Source: Fodinibius salicampi (GTDB taxonomy: Bacteria > Bacteroidota > Rhodothermia > Balneolales > Balneolaceae). From it: a stretch of DNA of 64,000 nt. The stretch is taken from the NCBI RefSeq assembly GCF_039545095.1, contig NZ_BAABRS010000003.1, forward strand, positions 186,001 through 250,000, written 5' to 3'. Of the stretch, positions 8,313 through 16,608 are shown in pieces. Numbering within the stretch: the first letter of the stretch is position 1; the number at the start of each line of letters is the position of its first letter. The position numbers were made by a program, and so were the translations under genes. The notes below the pieces were generated by a model that saw only the letters and a program-made list of their open reading frames with translations, did not search any database and was not told the DNA's origin.

Positions 8313-9647
8313 TTATTTGATAATCTTTTTCAGTGACTTCCAGATATCGCCCCCGAAATCTGCCTCATGTATATCTTGTATCAAAAATGATTCCAAATCC
8401 GGTCGCTTTTCTATGGCTTTATCAATTTTAGGGTTTGAGCCTTCTACATAGGCTCCGATATTGATTAAGTTTTCGGCCTCTCTATAGGTGGCAATCAGAT
8501 CCCGTACTTCTCCCGCTAATTTACGTTGTTCGGGTGTTACCACATTCGGCATAACCCGGGATATACTTTCGGGAACATCAATAGCGGGATAGTGATTTTT
8601 ATGGGCTAATCGCCTTGAAAGAACAATATGGCCATCTAAAATGGATCGAACGGCATCAGCTATAGGCTCATTCATGTCATCATTATCAACGAGCACGGTA
8701 TAAATTCCTGTTATACTTCCCTCTTCCGTTTTGCCTACCCTTTCCAAAAATTCAGGCAGCATCGAAAATACGCTCGGCGTATAACCCTTGGTGGTAGGAG
8801 GTTCTCCTGAAGCCAGTCCCACTTCTCTTTGAGCCATCGCTACCCGCGTAACGGAATCCATCATTAAAAGGACATTTTTTCCTCTGTCACGGAAATATTC
8901 TGCAACAGCTGTAGCCGTGTAGGCGGCTTTTATCCGACTCATTGCTGACTTATCGGAGGTTTCTGCCACTACAATTGAACGCTGCATAAGCTCATCATCA
9001 AGCGTATCATCCAGAAATTCCTGTACCTCCCGGCCCCGCTCACCGATAAGGGCAATAACATTAATATCCGCATCAGAATGTCGGGCAATCATTGCCAGCA
9101 GCACACTTTTCCCAACTCCCGATCCGGCAAATAATCCAATACGCTGCCCTTTTCCAATGGTATTAAGAGCGTCAATCGCCCGAATGCCGGTGTACATTAC
9201 CTCATCAATTGACTGGCGGTCCATAGGAGAAGGAGGATCGTTATGGACAGGTTGTTGGTCGCTGCATAATATGGCCCCTTTTTTATCGATAGGATCCCCA
9301 TCAGCATCTATCACGCGTCCCAGCATTTCCTCTCCAACAGACACTGTTAATGATTGTCCAAGATATTCTACCTTACATCCCGCCTGCATTCCCTTAATAC
9401 GATCATAAGGCATTAAAAGAGCCCGCCCCTCCTTAAGTCCCACAACTTCGGCTGCGATCGTACTTCCCATAATTGTTTCGATACCATAGACTTCGCCCAC
9501 GCTGGCATGTAATCCTGTACACTGAATAATCGTACCTACAATGGAAGATACTTTTCCATATCGCTTGCTTTTTTTCTCATAGTGATCCATTTTCTGTCGT
9601 ATTTCATCGATATGGGTCGATATGCTGGGTGGAGTACTTACTTCCAT
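8313..9647 (-). CDS. fliI: Flagellar type III export ATPase FliI
   Basis: A 444-residue ATPase of the F1-beta/type III secretion family. Walker A GSGVGKS is at 175-181, GERGREVQEF at 202-211, and Walker B LLMMDSVTRVAMAQREVGL starts near 260. The N-terminal beta-barrel domain and C-terminal helices are full length. It powers unfolding and delivery of flagellar export substrates. The start overlaps the end of fliH by 10 bases, indicating translational coupling. The EGSITGIYTVLVDNDDMNEP stretch is typical of FliI rather than ATP synthase. Confidence 0.95.
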   Translation of the reverse strand: MEVSTPPSISTHIDEIRQKMDHYEKKSKRYGKVSSIVGTIIQCTGLHASVGEVYGIETIMGSTIAAEVVGLKEGRALLMPYDRIKGMQAGCKVEYLGQSLTVSVGEEMLGRVIDADGDPIDKKGAILCSDQQPVHNDPPSPMDRQSIDEVMYTGIRAIDALNTIGKGQRIGLFAGSGVGKSVLLAMIARHSDADINVIALIGERGREVQEFLDDTLDDELMQRSIVVAETSDKSAMSRIKAAYTATAVAEYFRDRGKNVLLMMDSVTRVAMAQREVGLASGEPPTTKGYTPSVFSMLPEFLERVGKTEEGSITGIYTVLVDNDDMNEPIADAVRSILDGHIVLSRRLAHKNHYPAIDVPESISRVMPNVVTPEQRKLAGEVRDLIATYREAENLINIGAYVEGSNPKIDKAIEKRPDLESFLIQDIHEADFGGDIWKSLKKIIK

Positions 9648-10342
9648 GAAGGCACCGATACATTTTCCCGGAAATCGTTGAGCATTTCCTTATAATTATA
9701 GACTACCGTTTCCTTATCGGTCTCAAAAGCAAATTCCCCGGGATTATACTCATCATGTGAACGAATCCTGACTGTCAACTCCGGCGCATATTTTTCTACC
9801 AGGCCTTCCACATACTCATAATCCTCGTTACAAATCCATATTACCGGCTTCACTTCCTTGCTCGTTTCATGAAGGAGGACGGATAACTCATCATCGAGAT
9901 TCTCCCGTATCTGAGGATTTCCGACAGGAAGACCCACAATAGTTTCAACTAGCTCAAAAACCAGATCAAGCAATCCTGGATTTATGGCTTCCTGTCTTTG
10001 CTTCCATTCCTGGTGGGCCTGGTCCATCATATCTTCCAACCCTTCTATCTTCTGGTCAATTTCTTTGCGTGCCTGCTGTAGTCCATCTTCCTTTCCTTCT
10101 TCAAATCCTTTGGCATATGCCGCTTTCCTGGCATCCTGCAAACGTTTTTTCCATTTTGTATCCCGTTCACGGAGCAGTGCCTTTATATCGACCTTCTTTT
10201 CTTTAGACGCTTTATCTTGCCTCTTCTTCTCTTGGTTACGAGTATGGCCCGGACCTTCAAAAGCTACTTGATAGTCAAGCCTGGTATCATCATCCTCATA
10301 CCATTTAACTTGTTCGTTGTTAAGTATTTTTTGGTCTTCCAT
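9638..10342 (-). CDS. fliH: Flagellar export stator / FliI regulator FliH
   Basis: A 234-residue protein. The middle has the coiled-coil AYAKGFEEGKEDGLQQARKE typical of FliH (GxxxG-like small-residue repeat), and the C-domain NPGLLDLVFELVETIVGLPV with EVKPVIWICNEDYEYVEG resembles the V-ATPase E-subunit-like FliH fold. FliH dimers bind FliI and tie it to the C-ring. Position between fliG and fliI and a 10-base overlap with fliI support this. Confidence 0.87.
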   Translation of the reverse strand: MEDQKILNNEQVKWYEDDDTRLDYQVAFEGPGHTRNQEKKRQDKASKEKKVDIKALLRERDTKWKKRLQDARKAAYAKGFEEGKEDGLQQARKEIDQKIEGLEDMMDQAHQEWKQRQEAINPGLLDLVFELVETIVGLPVGNPQIRENLDDELSVLLHETSKEVKPVIWICNEDYEYVEGLVEKYAPELTVRIRSHDEYNPGEFAFETDKETVVYNYKEMLNDFRENVSVPSWK

Positions 10343-10348
10343 AAATAC

Positions 10349-11380
10349 TTATTCTACAATCTCTTCTTCCGACATCTTACGCGTGGTAATCTGTCCATCT
10401 TCTTCGAGTTGTTTAATATTTCTTATAATACGCTGCTGAGCTTCTTTTACGTCTTTCAGCGGAACAGGCCCCAGCGCATCCATGTCTTCCTGCAACATGC
10501 CAGCCGCTCGTTCCGACATATTTTCCATAAACTTATTTTTTACCTTATCATCCACACCCTTGAGTCCCATAACAAGATCACTTTTTTCCATCTCGTTGAT
10601 AATGGTTTGAACAGTGCGATCATTGAAGTGAATAATATCCTCGAAAAGGAACATTTGCTGCTTGATCTCATCTGCCATTTGGGGATCTCGTTCTTGGATA
10701 ATGCCCAAAATATGGCGCTCAACCGATATTTCAGCTTCATTAAGGATTTGAGCCACCGCAGAAGTTCCACTTTTAAGGCGATCTCCAACTGTATACATAC
10801 CACCCATCTGCTCTTTTATGACCTCTTCTATCTCTTTAATTACTTCTGTAGATATCTTCTCCATAGACGAAAGACGGTATATAATTTCTCCCCTTAAATT
10901 TTCATCCAGGTGACTTAATATTTCGGCGGTTTTCTTCTCTTCCAGCTGTGAAAAAATAAGCGCCGCTACCTGGGGATGTTCTTTCTCCAAAAAATTGGTG
11001 ATCTGGGTCATTTTACTTTCCTGAAACTCATCAAAGGCAGTAGATTCCGAGCTAGCCCTGAGCTTTTGCCGGACTTTATCTTTATCTATATTATCTCCGA
11101 GCACATCCAACAACTCATTTGCATAATCCGCGCCTCCTTCCAATACAAATGCATCATTAGACATAATGCGGTAATAGTCATTCATTACGGCATCCACTAC
11201 ATGAGGTTTAATATTTTGCATATTGGCAATAGCCAACGTAATAGCCTCTACCTCCTTCGGCTTGAGATGCTCCATCATCTTACCCGCTGCTTTCGACCCA
11301 ATATTCATTACAAATATGGCAGCCTTCTGTTCACCAGAAAGCTGACCTGCCTTTTCAATAACTTTAGGAGTATCTTTCAT
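10349..11380 (-). CDS. fliG: Flagellar motor switch protein FliG
   Basis: A 343-residue C-ring rotor protein, full family length. Visible features: N-domain LSGEQKAAIFVMNIGSKAAG (FliF-binding), middle domain with EHPQVAALIFSQLEEKKTAE (the EHPQ motif that contacts FliM), and C-domain with VQTIINEMEKSDLVMGLKGV and KFMENMSERAAGMLQEDMDA, which carries the charged torque helix. It shares one base with the stop of fliF. Confidence 0.95.
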   Translation of the reverse strand: MKDTPKVIEKAGQLSGEQKAAIFVMNIGSKAAGKMMEHLKPKEVEAITLAIANMQNIKPHVVDAVMNDYYRIMSNDAFVLEGGADYANELLDVLGDNIDKDKVRQKLRASSESTAFDEFQESKMTQITNFLEKEHPQVAALIFSQLEEKKTAEILSHLDENLRGEIIYRLSSMEKISTEVIKEIEEVIKEQMGGMYTVGDRLKSGTSAVAQILNEAEISVERHILGIIQERDPQMADEIKQQMFLFEDIIHFNDRTVQTIINEMEKSDLVMGLKGVDDKVKNKFMENMSERAAGMLQEDMDALGPVPLKDVKEAQQRIIRNIKQLEEDGQITTRKMSEEEIVE

Positions 11381-13029
11381 TATTTATCTTCGTCTTCATC
11401 ATTCGAAACTAACATTGCCCGTACAACTCTGGCCGCCTTAGAAGGTTTTAACTCAACCAAGGTTACAATTTCTTCCAGATCGTATTTCTTCTCTTCCAGA
11501 GCCGGCTTTTCCTCATCCTGATCTTCAATAAACTGCTGGAATTCCTCTTTGCTCATACCGTCTAAATTATCCTGTCCGCCGCTGCTCATATAGACCTGTT
11601 TATTTTCACCAAAGGGAGTATCTAGCAACATTCCCTGCTCGTCCCGACCGGCCTGTTTGCGCAGGCTGTTGAGGAGTGCAATAACGGCTGCCAGCGTTGC
11701 TAAAATTAATCCCCATCTAAATATTCGACTCCATGGCCACGGTTCCTCCATTATATTTCCACGGGGACCCATATCTGTCGGATCCCAAAAGTCAACCTGT
11801 TTAATTGTAATTTGATCTCCACGGTCCGGCTGAACGCCCAGAGCCGATCCCAGAACTTCCCGGAATTCCTGAAGTTCCTCTTCCGAATAGGGTTCATTCA
11901 CCCATACTTCCTCCCCTTCCTCATTCTCTTGCAATACTTGCTTTTGATTGAGTAGCACCGAGGCGCTAATATTACTTATATTACCTTCTGCTTTTTTATA
12001 AACTTCTTTTATTTCAGTCACCTCATAATTTCGGGTACGTGAAGTCACTGCATCTTCCGTAGTAGATGTCACTGCTGTTTGGCCACGATCTCCTACTGGT
12101 GTAAATTCATCAATGGGAACCATGTCCAACCCTTCCTGTGTGTGGGTTTCTTCGCTTTGTTCCTCGGAGATCAGGGTTCTGCTTTCCGGATCAACCTCAT
12201 TAGATTCCCGTACTAAACTGTCGAAATTCTGCTCCACCGAGACCCTGACGATACTGTTTCCGGGCCCAAGCACCCGATCCAACATTGACTGCCCCTGCTC
12301 TGTCAAATATTTTTCAGTCTTCTGCTCGAGCCTTAGCTGCATGTCTCCGGATGCAAAACCTGCCTCGCCTTCATTTCCATCCGTTAATCGATTACCGGCC
12401 TGATCAATTACCGTCACATCCTCAGAGTCAAGTCCCTCCACACTCCCGGCAATTAGTGATGTAATTCCCTGCACGTGTTTTTTATCAAGTTCTTCTCCAC
12501 GTTGCAGTACCAATAATACCGAGGCCGAAGCTGATACTGAGGTTTGTTCAAAAGGAGACCGCTCTGGTAATACCAAATGAATTCTTGAAGATTCTACCTG
12601 CCTTAAGCTATTGACTGAACGCGATAATTCTCCCTCAAGGGCTCTCCTGTTATTTAGTTGCTGCATATAGTCGGTCATACCCAGAGAATTTGAATCAAAT
12701 AACTCATATCCCTTCATATCCGACTTTGGTGCTCCTATAGGCGCCAGTTGGATACGCAATTGATCCACACGATTCCCTTCGACATATACCGAACGGCCGC
12801 CATTTTCAAGACGATAATTTATCCCGCGCTCATCCAGTTCCTGAATAATTTCCTGGGCGGTTTCGTTTTCAAGAGAACCGAAAAGCAGGGTATAGCTTGG
12901 TCGCAGGGACCAATAAAAGAGTCCCCCTATTATAAGCAAAATAGCTAAAGCTAAACCCGCAAACATAGTACGCTGTGCCGTACTTAGCGGATCAATAAAA
13001 TCTTTAAACCTTTCGGTAAAACTATCCAT
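11380..13029 (-). CDS. fliF: Flagellar MS-ring protein FliF
   Basis: A 549-residue protein forming the MS ring, the first structure assembled. It has a membrane helix near residues 23-43, the ring-building YscJ/FliF domain (YTLLFGSLENETAQEIIQEL, GRSVYVEGNRVDQLRIQLA, SRIHLVLPERSPFE), a second membrane helix after PWPWSRIFRWGLI, and an acidic C-terminal tail AARVVRAML that binds FliG. All expected parts are present and it is flanked by fliE and fliG. Confidence 0.95.
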   Translation of the reverse strand: MDSFTERFKDFIDPLSTAQRTMFAGLALAILLIIGGLFYWSLRPSYTLLFGSLENETAQEIIQELDERGINYRLENGGRSVYVEGNRVDQLRIQLAPIGAPKSDMKGYELFDSNSLGMTDYMQQLNNRRALEGELSRSVNSLRQVESSRIHLVLPERSPFEQTSVSASASVLLVLQRGEELDKKHVQGITSLIAGSVEGLDSEDVTVIDQAGNRLTDGNEGEAGFASGDMQLRLEQKTEKYLTEQGQSMLDRVLGPGNSIVRVSVEQNFDSLVRESNEVDPESRTLISEEQSEETHTQEGLDMVPIDEFTPVGDRGQTAVTSTTEDAVTSRTRNYEVTEIKEVYKKAEGNISNISASVLLNQKQVLQENEEGEEVWVNEPYSEEELQEFREVLGSALGVQPDRGDQITIKQVDFWDPTDMGPRGNIMEEPWPWSRIFRWGLILATLAAVIALLNSLRKQAGRDEQGMLLDTPFGENKQVYMSSGGQDNLDGMSKEEFQQFIEDQDEEKPALEEKKYDLEEIVTLVELKPSKAARVVRAMLVSNDEDEDK

Positions 13030-13038
13030 TTATACTTC

Positions 13039-13353
13039 CTAAATTTGCATCCGGCTAATTTCCTGGTAGGTCTCTATCGCCTTGTTCCGAACTTCTACCA
13101 TTAATTCAAAACTCATCTGAGCACGTTGCATTGAAATCATCACATCATGCACGTTATCCGATTCCCCGGCAATAAACTCCTGTACTTTATGATCTGATGT
13201 TTTCATTGTTTCATCCACGTTGTTGATAGCATTCGACAAAACATCGGCAAAGGATTGAGCATCCTCGCCTGTCTCTATCTCGCGCTGCGATGGTGAAAAT
13301 TCAATATTGTCCGTCTGCTGAACAATACCTCCAGCTTCAATGGCTTCTATCAT
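13039..13353 (-). CDS. fliE: Flagellar hook-basal body protein FliE
   Basis: A 104-residue protein that joins the MS ring to the rod. The C-terminal half, with FADVLSNAINNVDETMKTSD and VMISMQRAQMSFELMVEVRN followed by KAIETYQEISRMQI, is the conserved FliE helix pair. It lies nine bases before fliF and after flgC, the usual place. Confidence 0.92.
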   Translation of the reverse strand: MIEAIEAGGIVQQTDNIEFSPSQREIETGEDAQSFADVLSNAINNVDETMKTSDHKVQEFIAGESDNVHDVMISMQRAQMSFELMVEVRNKAIETYQEISRMQI

Positions 13354-13413
13354 TTTAACCTAACTTTTCTTTATTCTTACTTTACTTTATAACGCTAATT
13401 AAAATACGTTTTG

Positions 13414-13911
13414 CTAAATCTGCATTGATCGCTTCATAATCTCTTTTTCCGCTTCAATACTGCTCAGGTTTGCCTCATATAGCTTATTTGCACTAACCAT
13501 CTCGGTCATTTCCCGAATCATATCAATATCCGGATACTTAACCATTCCGTCTTTATTTGCATCGGGATGGCTGGGATCATATTCAAAACGAAAATTATTT
13601 TCTTCGGCTACCTCAAACGAGGGCCCCATATTTGCGCTTTCCCGCTTCATTCTCGGTCTATGGCCTTCCGAAAAATGCTGGGGACGGGTACTTTTTAAAG
13701 TGGACATGCTTTCACTCAAAGCTTGTCTGAAATTAGCCGGGCGGGGGCCCGAGGATCGAACAGTCTGCGGTTTATATGTATTACCCGACCCCTCTGAGGC
13801 TGTAGTATGGGCATTCGCGATATTCCGCGAAGCTACATTAATCCGTTCTCGCTGTACTGCCAAACCTTGGGCTGCAGTTTGAAATGCTGATGATATTCTA
13901 TCCGGAATCAT
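13414..13911 (-). CDS. flgC: Flagellar basal-body rod protein FlgC
   Basis: A 165-residue proximal rod protein. The N-terminus GLAVQRERINVASRNIANAH is the rod signature, and the C-terminus MVSANKLYEANLSSIEAEKE with IMKRSMQI is diagnostic of FlgC. The family NPDANKDGMVKYPDI motif is present as HPDANKDGMVKYPDIDMI. Follows flgB by 12 bases. Confidence 0.93.
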   Translation of the reverse strand: MIPDRISSAFQTAAQGLAVQRERINVASRNIANAHTTASEGSGNTYKPQTVRSSGPRPANFRQALSESMSTLKSTRPQHFSEGHRPRMKRESANMGPSFEVAEENNFRFEYDPSHPDANKDGMVKYPDIDMIREMTEMVSANKLYEANLSSIEAEKEIMKRSMQI

Positions 13912-13923
13912 ATTTAAAATTAT

Positions 13924-14268
13924 TTATCGATTAGTACTTGTAATACCGGTTCTGAGCATATTGAAATGGTGCCGCAATGAACGCGTAACCAGTTGCACTC
14001 TCATTTGTGTATCGGCCATCTCTATCAGCTCATCTTCCAGAACCACATCCCCGCCGGTTTCTTTGATGCTGGGATTTACTTTTTCCATATCCTTTGCCCC
14101 TCCTTTATCCCGCACTTTTTGAAGTTCATTTTCAAATTGAACCTCATGTCTTTTATAACCGGGGGTATCAATATTGGCAATATTAGACGACGTAACCCGC
14201 TGCCGCAACGTATAGCTATCCATAGCCTTCGCTAATAACTGACTATGACTACTGTCTATAAGCTCCAT
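13924..14268 (-). CDS. flgB: Flagellar basal-body rod protein FlgB
   Basis: A 114-residue proximal rod protein. It shows the rod motif TSSNIANIDTPGYKRHEVQF near residues 26-45 and the C-terminal VQLVTRSLRHHFNMLRTGIT. First gene of the twelve-gene flagellar operon; a sigma-54-type promoter lies about 135 bases upstream. Confidence 0.93.
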   Translation of the reverse strand: MELIDSSHSQLLAKAMDSYTLRQRVTSSNIANIDTPGYKRHEVQFENELQKVRDKGGAKDMEKVNPSIKETGGDVVLEDELIEMADTQMRVQLVTRSLRHHFNMLRTGITSTNR

Positions 14269-14400
14269 GATTTTCCTTGTTTTGGATTACAGAAATTCCT
14301 AGTTCATTTGGCGCTCCAAAAATAAGATTCAAAAAACTTCAAATTTTTTTGGAACAATTATTCTTAATGCTGGTATAACCATCCGTTCATACATAGTACA

Positions 14401-14416
14401 GGCAATAGCTATGCCA
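14401..14416 (-). promoter_or_regulatory. Sigma-54 (RpoN)-type promoter for flgB operon
   Basis: On the minus strand TGGCATAGCTATTGCC, matching the sigma-54 consensus TGGCAYRNNNNTTGCW at every fixed position but the last, with the required GG-to-GC spacing. It lies 133 bases upstream of the flgB start codon; transcription would begin near 14390. Activation would need an enhancer-binding protein, not seen in this window. Confidence 0.75.
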
Positions 14417-14544
14417 GAAGGGGTTAGAGGTCAAAACAATTAATTAACGCCCTTCAAAATAGATGGGTAGTTGGCAGGCAAGTGCATTATTAACCGCCGG
14501 GGAGGTAATTTTTTCCTCACTCACATACTTTTACAAAAGAATTT

Positions 14545-14571
14545 TTAAGTATTCTTCATTATAACTGATAA
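14545..14571 (+). promoter_or_regulatory. Sigma-28-type promoter for the histidine kinase gene
   Basis: TTAAGTAT, 11 bases, ACTGATAA on the plus strand. The -10 half has one more deviation from the consensus than the other sites here. It lies 78 bases before the kinase ATG. Confidence 0.65.
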
Positions 14572-14649
14572 TAGCCACATAAATATCTGTCTTAGGGCCA
14601 AGTAATAACAAGGGATCTTTATGGAAGTGCTATTCAATATTTTTATACC

Positions 14650-15645
14650 ATGATTAACAGGGAAAATGCTATCGAATTATCAGAACTGATGAATAACCGT
14701 ACAACTACAGATCCTACCTTTATCATAGAAATGGATAGCAGAAAAATTTGTGACGTTAATGAAACGGTTATTAGCGGTTGTGACAACTATAACCCCATCG
14801 GAAAGGATATTGACAACATCGTCTATATTGAAAAAAATATCGGCAGTGCCCTATCCCCGGCTTTCTTTAATGGCCAGTGGTTTAATCTTCAGCAGGAAAC
14901 ATTAATATGGGAAGGGAGTCCGCACATCAAAATTAGTTTACAACAAAGAGTTGGGATTCCCGATTTTGATACGCTGCATTCTCTTAAAAAAATGATTGGA
15001 TTCTTACTGCATCGCTTGCGATCGCCTTTAACCGGAATCCAAGGCTACCTGGGCATAATAGAAGAGCGAACAGAAGACGAATCTAATACCAAACATCTGG
15101 AAAAAGTAAATAAAGGAATTGAACAACTTTTTGACCTCTTGGATGACTTGGAATCTCTCCAGGAAATCTCTTTGAAAACGGTCGAGCGGAATAATTATTC
15201 AGCAAATCCCGAAACTATTATTGATGAAATTATTTCAAGCTATCCGGATAAAGTTCAGGATCATATCACTTTTACCCTACCGGCTAATCCCCATCTTTTG
15301 CGGTGCAGCCCCGGGGACCTTAAACGCATTCTTTCCGTCTTAATTGATAATGCTATTGAACATGCTCCCGTAAATGAGGATAACCAAATAACTATCGAAT
15401 TGCCTTCTGCAAATGCGGTAAAGGTCTCACATAACGGGAATCCGATCCCAAAATCAATTGCTCAGCAACTATTCTTTCCATTTGTAACTGGAAAAGCCAC
15501 TAAATTAGGTATTGGTCTAACAATGGCGATGCTTTATGCCAAAAGATATAAGGGATCAATCTTTCTGACAGATAACAGTCCATTCCGGGGCGTATCCTTT
15601 ACGTTCTGTCTGCCGCCCTCATTGTCTTCGCCTACTTTTTTATAA
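14650..15645 (+). CDS. Sensor histidine kinase with PAS-like N-terminus
   Basis: A 331-residue kinase with no membrane segment. Residues ~20-98 look like a PAS fold, then a dimerisation domain with the phospho-acceptor histidine at about 121 in LLHRLRSPLTGIQGYL, an N-box LSVLIDNAIEHAP, and a G2 box LGIGLTMA. The G1 box is weak: VSHNGNPIPKS replaces the usual DxGxGIP, so the nucleotide site may be altered. It is divergent from the flgB operon and has a sigma-28-type promoter, which ties it to late flagellar expression. No partner regulator is adjacent on its strand; the nearest is the CheY-like protein at 15741-16133, convergent. Confidence 0.8.
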   Translation: MINRENAIELSELMNNRTTTDPTFIIEMDSRKICDVNETVISGCDNYNPIGKDIDNIVYIEKNIGSALSPAFFNGQWFNLQQETLIWEGSPHIKISLQQRVGIPDFDTLHSLKKMIGFLLHRLRSPLTGIQGYLGIIEERTEDESNTKHLEKVNKGIEQLFDLLDDLESLQEISLKTVERNNYSANPETIIDEIISSYPDKVQDHITFTLPANPHLLRCSPGDLKRILSVLIDNAIEHAPVNEDNQITIELPSANAVKVSHNGNPIPKSIAQQLFFPFVTGKATKLGIGLTMAMLYAKRYKGSIFLTDNSPFRGVSFTFCLPPSLSSPTFL

Positions 15646-15740
15646 TTTATCGATCGGTATTTTTATTTAATGAGTGGTAAAGTGAGCTCTAAAATACTCC
15701 TATCCTCTATCCGATCCAGGATGAAGCCCAGAGAAGGTCA

Positions 15741-16133
15741 TTATACATCAGCTTCTTTCTCAAGCATCTTTTTAACTTCGTCTTCCAACAGTTCATGGGT
15801 TAACGGCTTGGGAACAAATCCTAACCCCTTACGCATAATAGCATCTATACGTTCTTCATCATTTTCTGTAGATACTACTACGGCGGGTATTTCATCAAAA
15901 TCGGGATGATCATGCACGTGATCGAGCATATCCATTCCATCCATTACCGGCATATAAATATCCACGAGCATTAAATCCACTTTGTATTGCTTAAGTATCT
16001 CTATTCCCTCTTCACCATTTTCAGCTTCATATATCTTACCTATCTCGACTCCCATGCCAATAGATAGAACCGTGTTTTTTAAAACCACACGCATTGTTGG
16101 GTCATCCTCAACAATTAGTACATTAATCTTCAT
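15741..16133 (-). CDS. CheY-like single-domain response regulator (third copy)
   Basis: A 130-residue receiver. The acidic pocket EDD is at 9-11, the phospho-acceptor is Asp58 in LMLVDIYMPVMDG, Ser/Thr at 88-89 and Lys109 in VPKPLT. It has no output domain. It closes the receptor 1 operon (receptor, tail-anchored protein, regulator), so it may answer to that receptor set or accept phosphate from CheA as a sink. It resembles the CheY-like protein at 21331-21708 (shared MPVMDGM, NDEERI/SNEERI) more than the CheY upstream of cheA. Confidence 0.85.
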   Translation of the reverse strand: MKINVLIVEDDPTMRVVLKNTVLSIGMGVEIGKIYEAENGEEGIEILKQYKVDLMLVDIYMPVMDGMDMLDHVHDHPDFDEIPAVVVSTENDEERIDAIMRKGLGFVPKPLTHELLEDEVKKMLEKEADV

Positions 16134-16185
16134 TCTTATATCTTTTTGATCGTTTACAATTTATGAATCACACGTTCTTTCTTAT

Positions 16186-16602
16186 CTATATAAAGAAAGC
16201 AACCAAAAGAGCTAAGACAGAAATACCAACGGAAGTGGCTGCTAATCCTATATAGGTATCCATTTTTTTCTTTTCGGCGTATTTGTCGGCTAAAACTGAA
16301 GCTACCAAAGGAAAATTTACGCTAAGTCCTTCAAACTTTTCAGTAGTAAAAAAAGTAGTTACCTCTCCTTTTTGATCTTTATAACTGTACTTTTTATTAA
16401 AGTGGTAAAAGATACGACCAAAAATCATATCTTCTCCAACACCGCAAGCTACTGCTATCTTTTCAACCTCTATAGGAACCCGGATGCGTGCGATACGATC
16501 CGGTTCCTTCTTGGCATACTTTCGAAATTCATCGTAATACCGATCGTAAATTTCTTCGAGTATTTCTAAATCTGTTGGTATACTTTCCATCCTGTCTCCC
16601 AT
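16186..16602 (-). CDS. Small tail-anchored protein of unknown function in chemotaxis operon
   Basis: A 138-residue protein that I do not recognise. It has a soluble helical/mixed N-part (DLEILEEIYDRYYDEFRKYA, then ARIRVPIEVEKIAVACGVGE) and one hydrophobic helix at the extreme C-terminus (about 117-138), so it is probably tail-anchored with the domain in the cytoplasm. The middle could be a winged-helix-like fold, which is a guess. Met5 (ATG at 16590) has a GGAG site at a better distance than the first ATG and may be the true start. It lies six bases after the receptor 1 stop and before a CheY-like gene. Confidence 0.6.
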   Translation of the reverse strand: MGDRMESIPTDLEILEEIYDRYYDEFRKYAKKEPDRIARIRVPIEVEKIAVACGVGEDMIFGRIFYHFNKKYSYKDQKGEVTTFFTTEKFEGLSVNFPLVASVLADKYAEKKKMDTYIGLAATSVGISVLALLVAFFI

Positions 16603-16608
16603 TTATTT

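Noticed and set aside
14468-14484. TGGCAGGCAAGTGCA on the plus strand as a second sigma-54 promoter for the kinase gene
   Set aside because: The GG-to-GC distance is 11, one base short of the strict spacing, and a better-placed sigma-28 site lies downstream.
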